From Apostichopus japonicus (Eukaryota; Echinodermata; Holothuroidea; Aspidochirotida; Stichopodidae): a stretch of 64,000 nt of DNA. The stretch is taken from contig NC_092568.1 of the NCBI RefSeq assembly GCF_037975245.1, positions 33,264,501-33,328,500 of the forward strand, in the 5' to 3' direction. Within the stretch, counting starts at the first letter, position 1. Each line of letters begins with the position of its first letter. The notes below the pieces were generated by a model. The model worked only from the letters and a program-made list of their open reading frames with translations. It was not told where the DNA came from and searched no databases. Below are positions 1 through 13,511 of the stretch, one piece after another. The translations under genes were made by a program, and so were the position numbers.

Positions 1-3000
1 GGGGGGGGTAGTGGTAAAACTAATGCTGGACTAAATCACCTATGCTGCAATTAAAAAAAAAAATGAAAAAAAAAAAGTTGATATGATTCCACAATCCACC
101 ACGTTTTATTCTATATTGCCTTATAGCGCACACGCGCCCGACGTATTATATTGCATCGTCGAATAATTATTCAGCTTCCCTTTTAAAATGTTTCGAAAAT
201 AATCAGACATAAATAAATAAAGAAACAAAGAGCACGGGAGAACTCATCGATCTCTGATCAAGGAAATTACTCTTGACGAGAATTTGATCACATCAATTTT
301 AATACTTATTATTTCACTGCAAATTGCTTTGTTATTTTTGCAATATATCATATTGCATTCCAATTTGGCGGCAAATATAGCCCAGGATTTGCCGCGGGTT
401 AATTTTCGTCAGTCTACAGCAGAATATTTTGTGTTGCATGATTTTGTAGACAAATCATAATTTTTATCGACGCCGTACACATATGCTTATATCATCAAAC
501 AATATTGCGCAAGAAGTTTCGAAAATATGGTGTATCAAATTTGCTGTCAAATATATATATAATGCGGTAAAATATAATATTTATCTTTCATGCATGAATA
601 CATTCTCCACATATTCATAATGTAGGTGACGTCACTACAGGTTTATATCGAGCAAAAGGCTTCCAGTTATCCACCGAGTTGTCGGTACTAAATGTTGGGT
701 GAAAGTTTTCTTCCTTCTTAATCTGACCTTTGACATCCTAACATTCAAATCTCATTAAAGGTAATCTGAGCCATCACATTATTGTTCAATATAGTTTTGT
801 CCGGATAACTTCCTATCCTTTGGAACGAAATTTTGGCTTTTATTTAGGTATTTATCTATATCAATAGAGGATGTTTATCGGGGTGAAGGGAGGGGGTTAA
901 AAACTAATTTTCTGCGAAGCCCAGAGTGAACAAAAGTCTCGCTATATCTAGATGCAATGTGCAGGCCGGTAAGGTGGCTCATGCCTAGATTTTATAACGG
1001 TCCGAATACCCGATCTGTTGTAAGATTGTGACCGATTTTTAAAAAATTTTCGCGGAAATCTTTCGAGAGCCCTTGGTGTATAGTATCAACCAAACTTATA
1101 ATTGGTTAATGAAATATTGCCATATTGATTAGAAGATATGTAGACAGAATGAACTTAGACTATATCATATAAAATATTAGCATTACCAATATCAGACAAT
1201 ATGAGTAAAATGTGTGAAAATGTTAGTGTGCTCATCTTTCAGAAACGATATATACCAGTACACAGGTATAGGGTATAAATCGATAAGTAACAGATATCGT
1301 GAAGTTCCTAAAACGATGATGACACGTACTCAATCTTTGCCACACATGCTCAAAACAATTCTTCCGAAAATTATTTCATTTATGTACTGAATTTTGGCAA
1401 ATTTTGTAAATATTGTAAAAAAAAGGAAAGACAATAACATTCTTGTCCCTTGCTTACATTGTTAACGGAAAAAGAGAATTAAAGAAGCTGTCTAAAAACA
1501 ATGGAGAAAAGAATTTGTGTATTTGTTTGATACCTTTTGTTATTGTTGTTGTTTGAAAAGTTATATCATGGGACTCTAAGTCAGTTTGTTGCTACAGTGA
1601 CGTCATACTTTTGGAAGCTACTACAGCTGTTTACGAGAACGGATGCAATGTTATCTTGCGATTCATAGAAATAGTATATGGTTGATCTCCGTACTATGAA
1701 GTGACATTGTGAAGTATACTTTTTTTTTTAATTTCTTTTCTTAATACATTGACACAGGCGACATTTTTTGTCTTGAAGGATATTTAATTGATTTCATTTG
1801 ATTTTCGTTCTTCGATAGAGTCCTCGCAACTACACCACTGATTAAAATTTCCGGTATCTTTTCTAATATTTAATGTTTTCAAAAATCAACACCAAGGACC
1901 AGTCTACCCATAATACCCCTTCCCTAAATCCAGTCAAGGGTTCTCATGCACCCATTAACTTACTTCCCCATAAAATCTAGTCAGATCTCCCAGCCTTTCA
2001 CCTTTTCCCTCATGCCAAGGTACTGGCCCCAAAATTAGCTTTGTAAAAAAAAAAAGAAGAATAAAAAACAATTTCAGAAATATCTCGCTAGATAATCTGA
2101 CCCTTCCGGTTCTCTCAGATATTGAGGAGTGCTAAGAATCAACAATACGTCACAGGCCTATGAAAGAAAACATTGCCAGGGGTGACGGTAATTATCTGGT
2201 AGTAAGCTGATGAAGTTCCATTTGCTTAGTTTCTAGCATAATCAGACCTGGAAATCTGGTAACCTTTAACAACATTCGTTCGGTCTTGCGACTTGTATTT
2301 ATCAGTATCAATCGTCTGAACTATAGCGTTCGTTAAAATAAGTCATCGGATAGTCTACATGCAAATATAGAAACAACTATTCCATTACGCAGGCAAAAGG
2401 GACATTGCACTTTCAACAATGTGATAGTCTGCGTGTGTAGTACACACAACGATGCATTTCTATAATAGTCTATCCAATTCCTGGTGGCACAGACTCCGAC
2501 ATGGCGAAATTATGTTAGACATATAGTGGGATGTTTTTACAGCAACGAATTCCCAAATATTTTGCCACTGGCATCTACATGCCAATATCAATTTGGCGTT
2601 GATACTGTCTTGCCGCAGGGAAACTTTGAAAATTCTTTTTATTAAAATAATTACACACAGAGGCCGTTGTCTCAGAAAACAATATCGTATGACGAGACGA
2701 CAACGGTAGATTGTCAGTAAAATATATCTTTGTCATAAAGGTTGTCATGGTGTTGTATATGTAAGGGAGAGGATACTGTCCATAAGAGAGAGAGGAATTG
2801 GAAGTGAGATGTAGTACGGTAACATGATGGGATTCCTAAAAGACAAAAACTCAGTATTTGAGTTGACTTTTCGTTGGTAAGTTGTCGAAACAACTAAACA
2901 GGTCATTAAACTTGACTATAGCTAAGTTTGTTACAACTATGACTGCCGGAGGGGAAAAAAAGCAGTTATTGGGTATTTTGCTTGCGATCATTCCCTGTGT

Positions 3001-5096
3001 ACGAGTCTGGGCTATGAAACATTGAGAATGGAATACTGGCATAGAAACACAGTACTACGCGAAATCTAGGATGGTGTTTAAGTTTAATCAATAACCGATC
3101 TTATGTTGAATTTAATTACTCGGTAAAGTTGGTTCATCTGGCGAACAAACTTAAAATGAAGCCTTGAACAGAGATATAACAAGAGCAGCAACGCCGAAGA
3201 GGCTCAGTTAAGCTTTTATTTGAGAAATGTGTTCTGATTGGTAATATTCCTGAGCAGTTTAGCCATTTGTTTGTGGCGGGATGACAGTGTCATTTCCTTT
3301 CCTCCCATCTCCCTTTATCCTTGCCTTAGGCTCCTTCTTAGCCCACATAGTTTGTTACAATGTAAAAAAAAACTTGTATTCCTTCAAAGTGGGAAAACTG
3401 CCACGAACTTCATTATGCAATAGATCGTTGTACTTATTACTAGGGATAAACTATGCTCATTGCAAAAAGCAAGAACCAACAGTGTATGCCCTCCATAGTT
3501 TTCATTCATGCAATGATAGTACGAAAACGTGAAAAATATATTCCTCTGCTAACTCTCAAAAAATGTTGTGGATATCACGTTTAAATTGTGCTGACCAAAA
3601 ATTGCTCATGAAAATTGCACCCATGCAATAATAGAACGACCTGCAACTCGTTTACAATCGACGTAATACAGAGAAACTTTAAAGAGCAGAAATCGGAATC
3701 GGCTCCAACAATGTGTTATTCTCATATGTCGTATCACACACACAAACGGTGGAATAGTTCAAATCGCGAATCTGCCAAGTAGTTCTTTTTTACAGAGAAT
3801 GACATCGATCTAGACACGAAGCCTGAAAAACAAGTAAATATTAAAATATGAATTGATCAAGTCTCCCACATGTGGAATTATTTCCCAATGATGATGGGAA
3901 ACTTAAGATGGAAGACATTGCTACTCACATCAAAACACATACTGGTCACAAATACTAAAATCTTGACAAAACAAATTTCATGATCATTGCATATGATCTT
4001 TTGCCTACATTTCATCATAACTGAAAACTCTACAGAAGGCCCTGTTTTGGACCCTCACGTGACGACAAAAATATTGTTCTTGAACAACTTTGGTTCACCA
4101 CCATGCAAACGTTATATCCACAACATCTCAGCAAAGTTGGACAAACGCTCTAGGAGGAGTAGCATTTTTTACGTTTATCAGAAAGTTACCTCTCGTGGCC
4201 TCAAATGACTTCCCGAAATTTCAGCCAAATCGAATGAAAAAATGAGTAAATGGCAGTCATTCAACCACGGCGGCAAAAAGTAAGAGAATTTCGGCAGCAT
4301 CGCTATAGCTTTCAGCTGAGCTAAAAATGATATTATATACCATACGTGAGTGTATTAAAGCCCGTGAACGTGATATGGAAGCTCGATAGTCTTAATAGCG
4401 ACTACCAACATCGCAGGGAAGGAAGGATTACACCTATACCCATTGAATGGACATCAACTCTCCGTTCCAGCACACCAAACGGTCACCAGTGTACATTGCA
4501 CTCATATTTTCTATACATATCCCAACAATGTTCCTTAATGTTAAAGTAATAGGCGTAAGAACGTGGGGTGGAGGGGGAGGGTGGTGAGGCAGAGGGGGAC
4601 GTTGCCCTCTCTTTGAAAAGTGGGCGAGCAGTAATGTGTTTATACCTACTCACATTTTCAACTAGGTATGCAGGTCTCTACAGGGATAAATTATTCAAAA
4701 GGATCGATAGAGCAATAGAAGAACTAGGCAATCAAATAATCAGTTTTGAGTTTCATGTTACTCATATTACGTATAATTTTTGAAATTTCTTCTCGAAACC
4801 TCTTCTGGTAAAAACCAACCCCTACCACCCCCCCTTTCCGATCTCAGCGCTTTTCTTCCCCTATACTATAACTTTATGAAAGTTAAACAAACATTTTGCT
4901 GCCAACCATATACGCAGTTAACCTTCACTGGGACTATACCATTCCTAAACTAGGACGTCTGAATGCCTGCGAAAACTATCAAGAATCAAAGCCTAGAGCA
5001 AAGTAATTTTGGTAACTTGAAGCAAGCCTTAAATTGCAAAAATGTGGGGGCCCAGTATGGATGACTTTAAAAGACAAAAATGTAAGGTAAACTAGT
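1..5096. other. Intergenic, no gene recognised
   Basis: AT-rich sequence with many stops in all frames. The longest open stretches are under about 105 codons and show no familiar motif or convincing splice sites. It may include upstream or intronic sequence of a gene outside the window, but nothing seen supports that. Confidence 0.6.
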
Positions 5097-5104
5097 CTTA
5101 TACC

Positions 5105-5445
5105 CAGTGGCGTAGGAAGGTACTTTTGAGTGGGGGGGGGGGGGCTGAAGACTGATGGCCGGCCTGGGGGAGGGGTCTAAGGGGAGGGGTGTCCCCTCCC
5201 CTTTGGAATTTTTTTGCATTTCCAGGTGGCCTCAGATGCAATTTGGTGCAATATAGCACACTTCAACACCCAATCCATTTTGTAAAGAATTTTGCATTTT
5301 CACCTGGCCCTAGATGCAATTTGGTGCTTCAAATGGGATTTTTTTCTAACTTGCGGAGCGGGGGGGCGGAACGATACTTCCGCCCCCCATGTTTTTCACT
5401 GGGGGGGCTAGCGCCCCCCAGCCCCCCCCGGTTCCTACGCCCTTG
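5105..5445. mobile_element. Short non-autonomous hAT-like element (MITE), 341 bp
   Basis: The left end reads CAGTGGCGTAGGAAGG and the right end reads GGTTCCTACGCCCTTG, an imperfect terminal inverted repeat. Both sides carry the exact 8-bp direct repeat CTTATACC (5097-5104 and 5446-5453). An 8-bp target duplication with CAG-starting ends is the hallmark of hAT transposons. Inside each end is a G-rich block (left) or a C-rich block (right). There is no transposase, so movement would need one supplied elsewhere. A GC-rich module at 5156-5240 resembles part of the larger hAT element at 27325-29271. Confidence 0.85.
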
Positions 5446-5453
5446 CTTATACC

Positions 5454-8400
5454 TCTCGATAAAACGAAATGATTCGAAACGTGAAGATGCATTACAAGGA
5501 TAGAAACTTTGTTTAAAAAAAAATGAAAAATCGGTCTCGGTTGAAATTAAAATCTTCTTGTTGAAAAGTAACCTTCATTAATGTTGGTTATCGGATTTAG
5601 AATGAAAAATGAATACTGTACTAATTGTCTTTCTCGAGAAGGACTCTGTCGTTGCTTGAAATCAGTTCAGAAAGTCTTTTATCTTTTTATTATAATTATT
5701 ATTTTGTCTTGGTAGTTTCAGTTTAACCAATTCGTGGTCGAGCGGGGGAATCTAAAGGAAATACGTGTTGGCTGGCTTTTCTCTTTTTAATGTTCCCTCA
5801 AGGTTTTGCTATCGACTTCCCTCGTTTTTTCTATCCTTTTATATATTTTTTTTAGGAGATGAATGGGTCGGTACTTTAATCAAGCGTTATACACTGAATG
5901 TTTATACTGTAAAATCGATAACACGAAGTCGGAAGTTAAACTAAAAGTGTCTTGTGACTATAGCAAATACATTGCTAATGGTTAACCATATATACAACGA
6001 GTCCCCCCCCCCTTGCCCCCACCTCCCTCTTCTCAAATCGACGTTGCATGGTAGGAAAAGGTCGCGTTTGACCGAATTTCCTTCGGCAATCGATACGGGC
6101 TTTCACTAAATACAACTGAGAAATCTTCAAGTTTCTAATTTTTTTTTTTTCACGAGGCTTACGGTCGAGGTTCCGACATCCGAATTGAATGAAACTACTC
6201 TTCGTTTGAACGCGAACGGTAAATTAACAACAAAGTGTGAGAAAAAACAAAGTACGTATACCCTGTTACAAACATGAACCTTTAAAATATAGATATGTTT
6301 GTAAATATGCATTATAGATAGATCACTTGGAAGAAGAGTTACAAATTGAGGGATATACCTTCTTGCTTGACATCAAATTCTCGTAAAAATTCCGTGCATG
6401 ACCAAATCACCTATATTCATGGAATAAAATAAGTACGGTCTTCGTGATGTACACACTAACTCAAAGATTCACGGTCATAACAAAGACATATGGTATCATT
6501 TTGCTTGGATATTAGGCGACACTTACCAACTCGACTCTTTTAAAGTCATGCTTTGTGCGATGTATCCAGAACTGGATTACAATCATCCGTATTATACAGT
6601 TTATATGGACTGTTATTCCAGAAAGCGAACGAAAATTCACCGTCCTGATACACGTACATTCAGAATCTCCTTACAACCACGCGGGCGTAATCGAGGTCAG
6701 ACGACTGCGAGAAAGGCGGGTGGAGGGGTTGGGGTGGGGGGATTGTGCTGACTTATTACCAGACGAAATTTATGATCACCTAAACAAAGCGAACGAACAG
6801 GAATCCGACCTAGTGATCATCATTTGTGTTCGTGACATCTGGGAGAATTTCACGACATGATCAGACGTAACCCTCAGATATTCAAAAAGTATGCGGAAAA
6901 ACTCGACAATTTTCTGACCTTTTTTTTTTTACTGTGACCTGATCGTGAAAAAGTGCCTGGAGTATCACGATTCCCTATACTGTATGTGATATTGGCCGTT
7001 AAGCATTATACGTGTTAATACTTCTCGCTCGTTATTTGAACCATCATTTGTGAACGTCCCTGTTATTGTTTCAGTGAATGTTAGAACCATACATATTCCG
7101 AGCGGGGGATAGGGAGGAGGTGGGTGGGGGGTTCCTCTCCCCTTTCCAACGTCACACAAGAATCTGAAAAATTAGCTATTAACACAACGGGGGCGGCTAA
7201 GCGTAATTAAGTTTAAGCCCCCCTCCCCAACCCTCTACATAGGAGTCGGTTTAAAAGACCACAGTACAGCGCCAAGTTCTTTATGAAATCCTTGATCCAC
7301 CCATGGTATAGTAGGTGACCGTCATAATCACATGATAAATATCAGAGAAACGTTTGAAACCAGTCAGCCAAAACTCCGATCGTTTCAGAGCTGTATTTGT
7401 AATTACTCTTTGGCTTCTGTGCCCAGTTTCTTTTCGGGTAAACCACTCTAAAAAATATAAGGACTTAAACAATATGTCAAGCTTTCAAGATCTCCTAGAC
7501 ATCATGTCGAATTGATAATTGATAAGACAGTACACTTCTCTAAACGTAAGGCTCTCGTAATGTCTAGTAGGGGGGGGGGGGGGAGCCTCACCTACTTCAT
7601 AAATTATGAATTGCTTTGAGAATATTAAACAATCAATGCATTAAGTCTCGTTCAAATGATTTCTTCCTGTAAGTCATAATCTCGCAGGGGTTGGTTCAAC
7701 TTCGTTTTTTTGGGGAGTTATGATGGGAGAGCAAGGGTATATTAATCGAAATACGCCCAAAAGTAAGCAAATTGATTTGGAAATTTCTGAATTATAGGCC
7801 TAAATTGGCCCAAACTGGCCTGCCTTTACCTCACCCTACATAAATCGGTCGAGTCGAACATAAAGCAGAAGAATAGATTACATCAGCTAGAATATTTCTT
7901 CTTCTTTTTTTATACTACAGTATGTTTGAGCTCCTCATCTCTGATGATGTAATCCAGTATACATATAGTTGGCAAGTTTCAGGTAAACTGTAATTTGTAA
8001 TTGGTCCATTAAAATATAAGAAAAAGTTTTAAAAAAAACAGAACTTTAAAAGCATATACATGATGTGTTTATTTTTCAAAATGTATATATTTGACTTTAA
8101 GCTTCATCAACAGATAAATTTTTATAATTTTAATAAAAAAATAAATATAACCCAAACTCAAAACAAAAAGCAAGTCGTCCAAGGAAAACCTCTGCTTCAC
8201 TCAATCTTCTTCCCTGTTAGCGCATGAGCTTTTATGGCAGTGACTGTTAGGACCTAAAGAATATTCCCATGCGACCAAAATATGGTATATTATTCTCAAT
8301 TATATACATATAAATTCCATTTCATTTTGATTTTCAACCCATTTACACAGTTAATTGTACATAAAAACACACAAAAACACTGACACATTGCACTTTAATG

Positions 8401-8537
8401 GCATCAGATGGCTGGACAAAAGCAAAAACAAAAACAAACAATTATCTTCATACATTTGCATAGCATGGAAAACTAATAAAAACTAATATTATAAATCAAT
8501 AATAAAGAAAATTGCACATACTAATACTAGTAATATC

Positions 8538-8572
<35 letters not shown>

Positions 8573-10074
8573 CACCTTACTTGATGTATTCTAACCAGAG
8601 CCTCATATAGACCAACAACTAGCACAGATAGAAAGAATGATGCAGTGCCTATTAATTTTCGACATCTTGCAATCTCCCACACCCCTCCCCCCCCACCCTT
8701 CCCTCATCTCTATAGGATTGGAGATTTAACAAGAACTACCGAAACGATGGCACCAATTACCACAGAACCTTAATATTAATTTTACTAACAACTTGAGTTC
8801 ATACTCAATATCATATGTCAGTTTTGTTGTCTCATTTCACTTTACTTCAAAAACTACAAAATAAATGCAAACAGATAGGGCCACCTTGTAGTCATGTGAG
8901 ATCTCCTTTTAGGTCAGAAATTTAAAAAAAAAGGAAGAGAAGTTTCTTTCTAATAAAACTTGAAGAGAGGGAGAGTAATAAAACTTAACAGCTGGTTATT
9001 TAGAAAAAAAAGCAGAGGGTATACTTTATATGTGTCCAAGGCAGAGACTAAACTTATAAAACTCATACACACCTTTTAAGAAAAAAGTTCTGAAACACTA
9101 AGGAAAGGGGTGATAAATATAAAAAAAAATACCTACTGATATTGAAAAGAAGTAAAGAGCTTTCAATGGACCAAAGCACAGAAATAATTACATGGATATT
9201 TGTCTATAAAATGTCTGATAGAAATGCAGTCATATCTCTATATCCATCCGCCAATCAATCCAGTTATCGCCAAGCCCCTTTAAGCCCCTCCATTTTCCTC
9301 TACTTCCGTATCATGAAAATTCTCGGCCTCTTTGCTAAGATCATGTGTAGCATTAATGTTCCCCTAGTTAGGGAATCGTGATACACACCTGACGATGATC
9401 AGGTGGTCACAGTTTCACTGCAAGGGGACTGGGTTGACAGTGGCCCAGTCGTGCCCAGCTTTTCTTGGGTGACTTTTCTTAAACAGAGAGCCAGTTAGCT
9501 ATGTGTTACCTTGTCGTATACACTTTGCTCAAATAACTATCTGACTAATGTAGAGCAAGTGAGTTAAAACTTTGTCCAAGAATTAAGTGAGAACCAGAAA
9601 AGATTAGTAGAAATCCCATGTCAATCACTGGTAAGGATTGTACAGTATAGAATTGTAAACCAAAATGTTTCAATATCCAGAAAGTACAGTCTTCCTGCGT
9701 GAAATATAGATACATTTTACCAATTTTGAGCTTACCAATCCCTTTAGCAGTTTTCGAGAGTTACATGATATTGTTTATACACTGTGAAATATTTTTGAGA
9801 AAATGACCAAGTTTTCCACCATTTGAGATAACCTGTTGACTCCTTGAACTCCAAGGGACAACAGATAGGAGGTTTAAGTGCATATTCAAAGCAAGAGTAT
9901 GAAGTCTGAAGCAGAATTTCATCACCAGGATGACAGGTATGTTTTGTTGAGTACCTTATATAGAGCCCTTCACAGAACTAGACTGAACCGAATTTGCCCA
10001 AACTATTAAAATTATAGCATTGGAGAATTCGCAGATTAATTGTAGCTTTAATTTCAAAGTTATCATATTTGAAA
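5454..10074. other. Intergenic, no gene recognised
   Basis: No exon chain could be built. The stretch contains a G14 run at 7570-7583, a (TAA)n run near 8538-8572 and AT-rich sequence. Open frames near 6555-6860 have no recognisable motif and no good splice sites. Confidence 0.5.
8538..8572. repeat. (TAA)n microsatellite
   Basis: About 11 perfect TAA/ATA trinucleotide units. Confidence 0.9.
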
Positions 10075-10590
10075 CATTTTCAGACTTTGATGCCTATTGA
10101 CCTCATGTGACCTTTGACCTCTACCAATTTCAATAGGATTCTTGCACTCACCAAGCTGGATCTACATACTAAGTACATTCAACAAAGATGTCCTTCGTGT
10201 TATCGTGTTTACAAGATTGTCAGACTTTCACTTAAATGTTGACCGCAAATGACTGTTGATCTCCACCAATTTCAATAGGGTTCTTGTACTCAACAAGCTG
10301 AATCTGCATAGCACGTAGAAAGTTCAACAAAGATACACTTTTTGAGTAATTGTGTTTACCAAGCCTTCAGACTTTGACCTCTGTTGACCCAAATGACCGT
10401 TAAGCTTCACAGAAAACAAAAGGCTTCCTGTACTTTATAAGACGGATCCACATACCAAGTATATGACGTCAATCCACCAATTAACTATTGATTTACCATG
10501 TTTACAAGCAGGTGTCACATAAACAATACACACACATACACCCCATCACCATCAGATAGATTCCTTCTGCCTCGGGCAAGGAATAAAAAA
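10075..10590 (+). repeat. Degenerate tandem repeat, about 135-bp unit, copy A
   Basis: Three diverged units are visible. Each has a part like GACCTCTACCAATTTCAATA, then a run like CTTGCACTCACCAAGCTG, and ends near a part like GTGTTTACAAG. The array ends with a CA-rich stretch and CTTCTGCCTCGGGCAAGGAA. The same unit occurs in the opposite orientation at 47890-48300, so this is a dispersed family, probably carried by a mobile element. It does not look coding. Confidence 0.75.
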
Positions 10591-10599
10591 GAATCATGA

Positions 10600-13020
10600 A
10601 ATTTCAACAATTTTAACGAAACATTACTCTGCTTAGTGAGTCATTTGCAGCCTGTTTTGTGTGTGTGTGTGTTAAGGGTATTATAAATGTCTTTAATTTC
10701 AAAGCGTACAACATTTCTTCTATAAGATATTCATGATACTGATTAGTAATGTTTTATGGAGAGCAGTATTATATGGATGAAGCTATCACTTTTCATAATT
10801 TTCATAATTTCACAAATATTTAGCCTTCAAACTGAATAATCTATTCTTCTCCTCTTATTTTAATGATACAAACGTCTAAACTACTTACCAACTTATTAAA
10901 ATATCAATAATATCAATAACCATTTTAGCTTGTCAAATTTGATAGTTTACTTGAAAAAGCTGATTCAAGTTGTATCTGATTTCTATGTCTCTCAATAATA
11001 AGTGCAAAAGAGTTTCTGTGAGTCGGATTATCAGCTTTGAGTTTCCAAAATATTGTATATAAAGAAACATTAACACACAATATAAATATCAAAGAACTAG
11101 TCGTTTATTACTGGTTTCTATAGCAACCGACCCTGTCAGTAGATATATTTTGATAATAAACATTACACCTCCAAGAGAGGCTCCGCAGACAAATATCGCC
11201 ATAAACTTTGCATGTGATAATCTTCTGTTTGCAAAAGAATAACATCAAACTCACCATGCAGGATATGTTTGCATATTCTATGAAAAGTTCCATTAGGAAA
11301 AATTATGGAAAATCATGTAAAACGTTGCATGAAATTAGTAGCGTAAAACGTTTGTGTCTTCGAGTAAATGTTTAATCAAAGCAGTTTGTTCCTAGATTTG
11401 TGTGGGGTTTGCGTGAGGTTTACGTGGGGTTTGCGTGAGGTTTGTGTGATTATACTAAGTATTTTGTGTTGCATTTTTACCATCCTCTGATCTCTACTGA
11501 TTATTGTTCCTCTCTCAATATAAGACATCACTCTAGGACATGTCAAATTAAAAACAAAAACGAAAAAAAGATAAGAAAATTATCTCTTTTATCTCGAAAA
11601 CACTCATCCATGTCTAATCCTTCTTATATTCCACAGAAACCAGTCTATGAAACAACATACTTCTGTATACAATAATTCACACAGTAAATTTGCCTTTTTT
11701 CTTCTTTTTTTCAAATGCCAATAAACCCCCTGCATTTACAGGTTTCCATTGAGACTGCCACAGGACGAACATTGCAAACTCTTTTTACATCTTTGAACAA
11801 ATCTGATAAAAAGCGATAAAGGAAAACACTTCTCCATCAAAAGAAAAAAAAAGGTAAATCAGTTAAAGCCACCAGCGAGGACAAACCCTCGGGCTGCGAT
11901 TTCATGTTTCTTTCGTTGACTTTTAGAATCCAGGTGGACAGGATTGCCAGGTTTATGGCTCCGATGGAAATGTAATCGACCACAAACGGCCAAATCAACC
12001 GAAAGACAATCTCTAACAGGCTTAAAGTGATTCTGTGCGTTTCGAAAGAGGAAATACATAAAACTGTTCGTTTTCAAAAGAATGGAACTTTGTTTTAAGC
12101 TGCTTATCTGACGAACCATGAAAAATGAGACTGTTTCCCCAAGCTAATTTGCCAAAAAACATGTTTCGTTAAGAAATTAATGATCAAAAGTATAAATAAA
12201 CCTATCCGGTGAAGAAAGATTTCATTCATATATTCTGTTACACCGTGCCTTTTAAACAAGCCAATTAGAGAACGCATTGTAATGTATATTAAGTAACAAA
12301 TGAAGCTCTCCGTGCTCGAAGAACAGCTGATCGTCGATGCGACTGGCAGACTACTGACAACAGTAATAAGTGTGCAAAACCTTTGAAAAATAAAAAAAAA
12401 ATCCCATTTTGACAACAAAGTCAATGCTCCTCATTTAGAGCTTCATATTTGCAAATCATATATTTGAGGAATAAAATTTTCAATTATGTGTCAAACTTCA
12501 TTGAGAAATGTGTGTTTATTCACTCTGTGTTTTGAAATAGTTGTCTTGTAGTCGTGATTCGGTGGTTGATGTGGAAACTCAAGGTTACATGGTTACTGAC
12601 ACAAAGGATACAATATATTCATATGACTGCAAAAAGCTTTAGAATGGATGGAAAGAAAAATATCCTCTGGAGTTAACGGAGACTTGGAAGAAGATTTAAA
12701 AATCCTTGAAAGTGATACCCTAAGAGGATGAATATCTAACTGCCAAACGAATGACGACGCCCGGATGCTGCAATGTGTTATAAGTCAACAAAAATGGCAT
12801 CAAATGACGACTGAAAATCTGCTGGAATCCTACTTGAGAGCTCTCTGTTCCTCGTTAAAGAGGGTATCGGTAAATATGCAATTCTGAAAATCTTCCATTA
12901 AATTCAAGGTAGAATTTTCTCTTCTAAGTACTTGTTAAAAAGCCAAAGTTTGCTAAAACAAGAGAAACATCAGCTATGGGACAAACTTGAACTTATAGGC
13001 AACACAGTGTTAGAGGTCTC
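10600..13020. other. Non-coding stretch
   Basis: No exon chain is visible. Minus-strand open frames at 11859-12424 show no known motif. A small imperfect repeat of about 22 bp built on GGGGTTTGCGTGAGGTTT lies at 11396-11450. Confidence 0.5.
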
Positions 13021-13430
13021 GAAGTATATATATAGATATATGACTAGATAGATATATATATATATATTATATATATATATATATATTATATATATATATA
13101 TATATATATTATATTATAAAGAAAAACCATGTTTACTCCAAAAGAAAATATTATTAGAAAAAACCAGAGAAATAAGATATGACTCATAATTGACAAATAA
13201 GGAGTAATTTTTTAGAAAATATATTAGAATTTTCGGTCCCCCTGGGACCTTTGTCAGCAATACTTAATTGCATTACTTCGTCAGCAATACTCGACTGCCA
13301 AGTATTGCTGACAAAGGTCCCAGGGAGACGGAAAATTCCAATATATACTCTAAAACATTACTCCTTATTTGTCAATTATGAGTCATATCTTATTTCTCTG
13401 GTTTTCTCTAATAAAATATATATATATATT

Positions 13431-13474
<44 letters not shown>

Positions 13475-13511
13475 TTAACATATATTAACATATATATACA
13501 TATATATATAC
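13020..13511. mobile_element. Foldback (hairpin) element between two TA arrays
   Basis: The arms at about 13150-13268 and 13304-13417 are inverted repeats of each other. The left arm runs from AAACCAGAGAAATAAGATAT to CAGCAATACT and the right arm returns with AGTATTGCTG and ends near ATATCTTATTTCTCTGGTTT. The spacer is about 35 bp. A (TA)n array abuts each outer edge (13028-13116 and 13419-13511). This looks like a MITE whose TA ends or TA target have expanded. It has no coding capacity. Confidence 0.8.
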
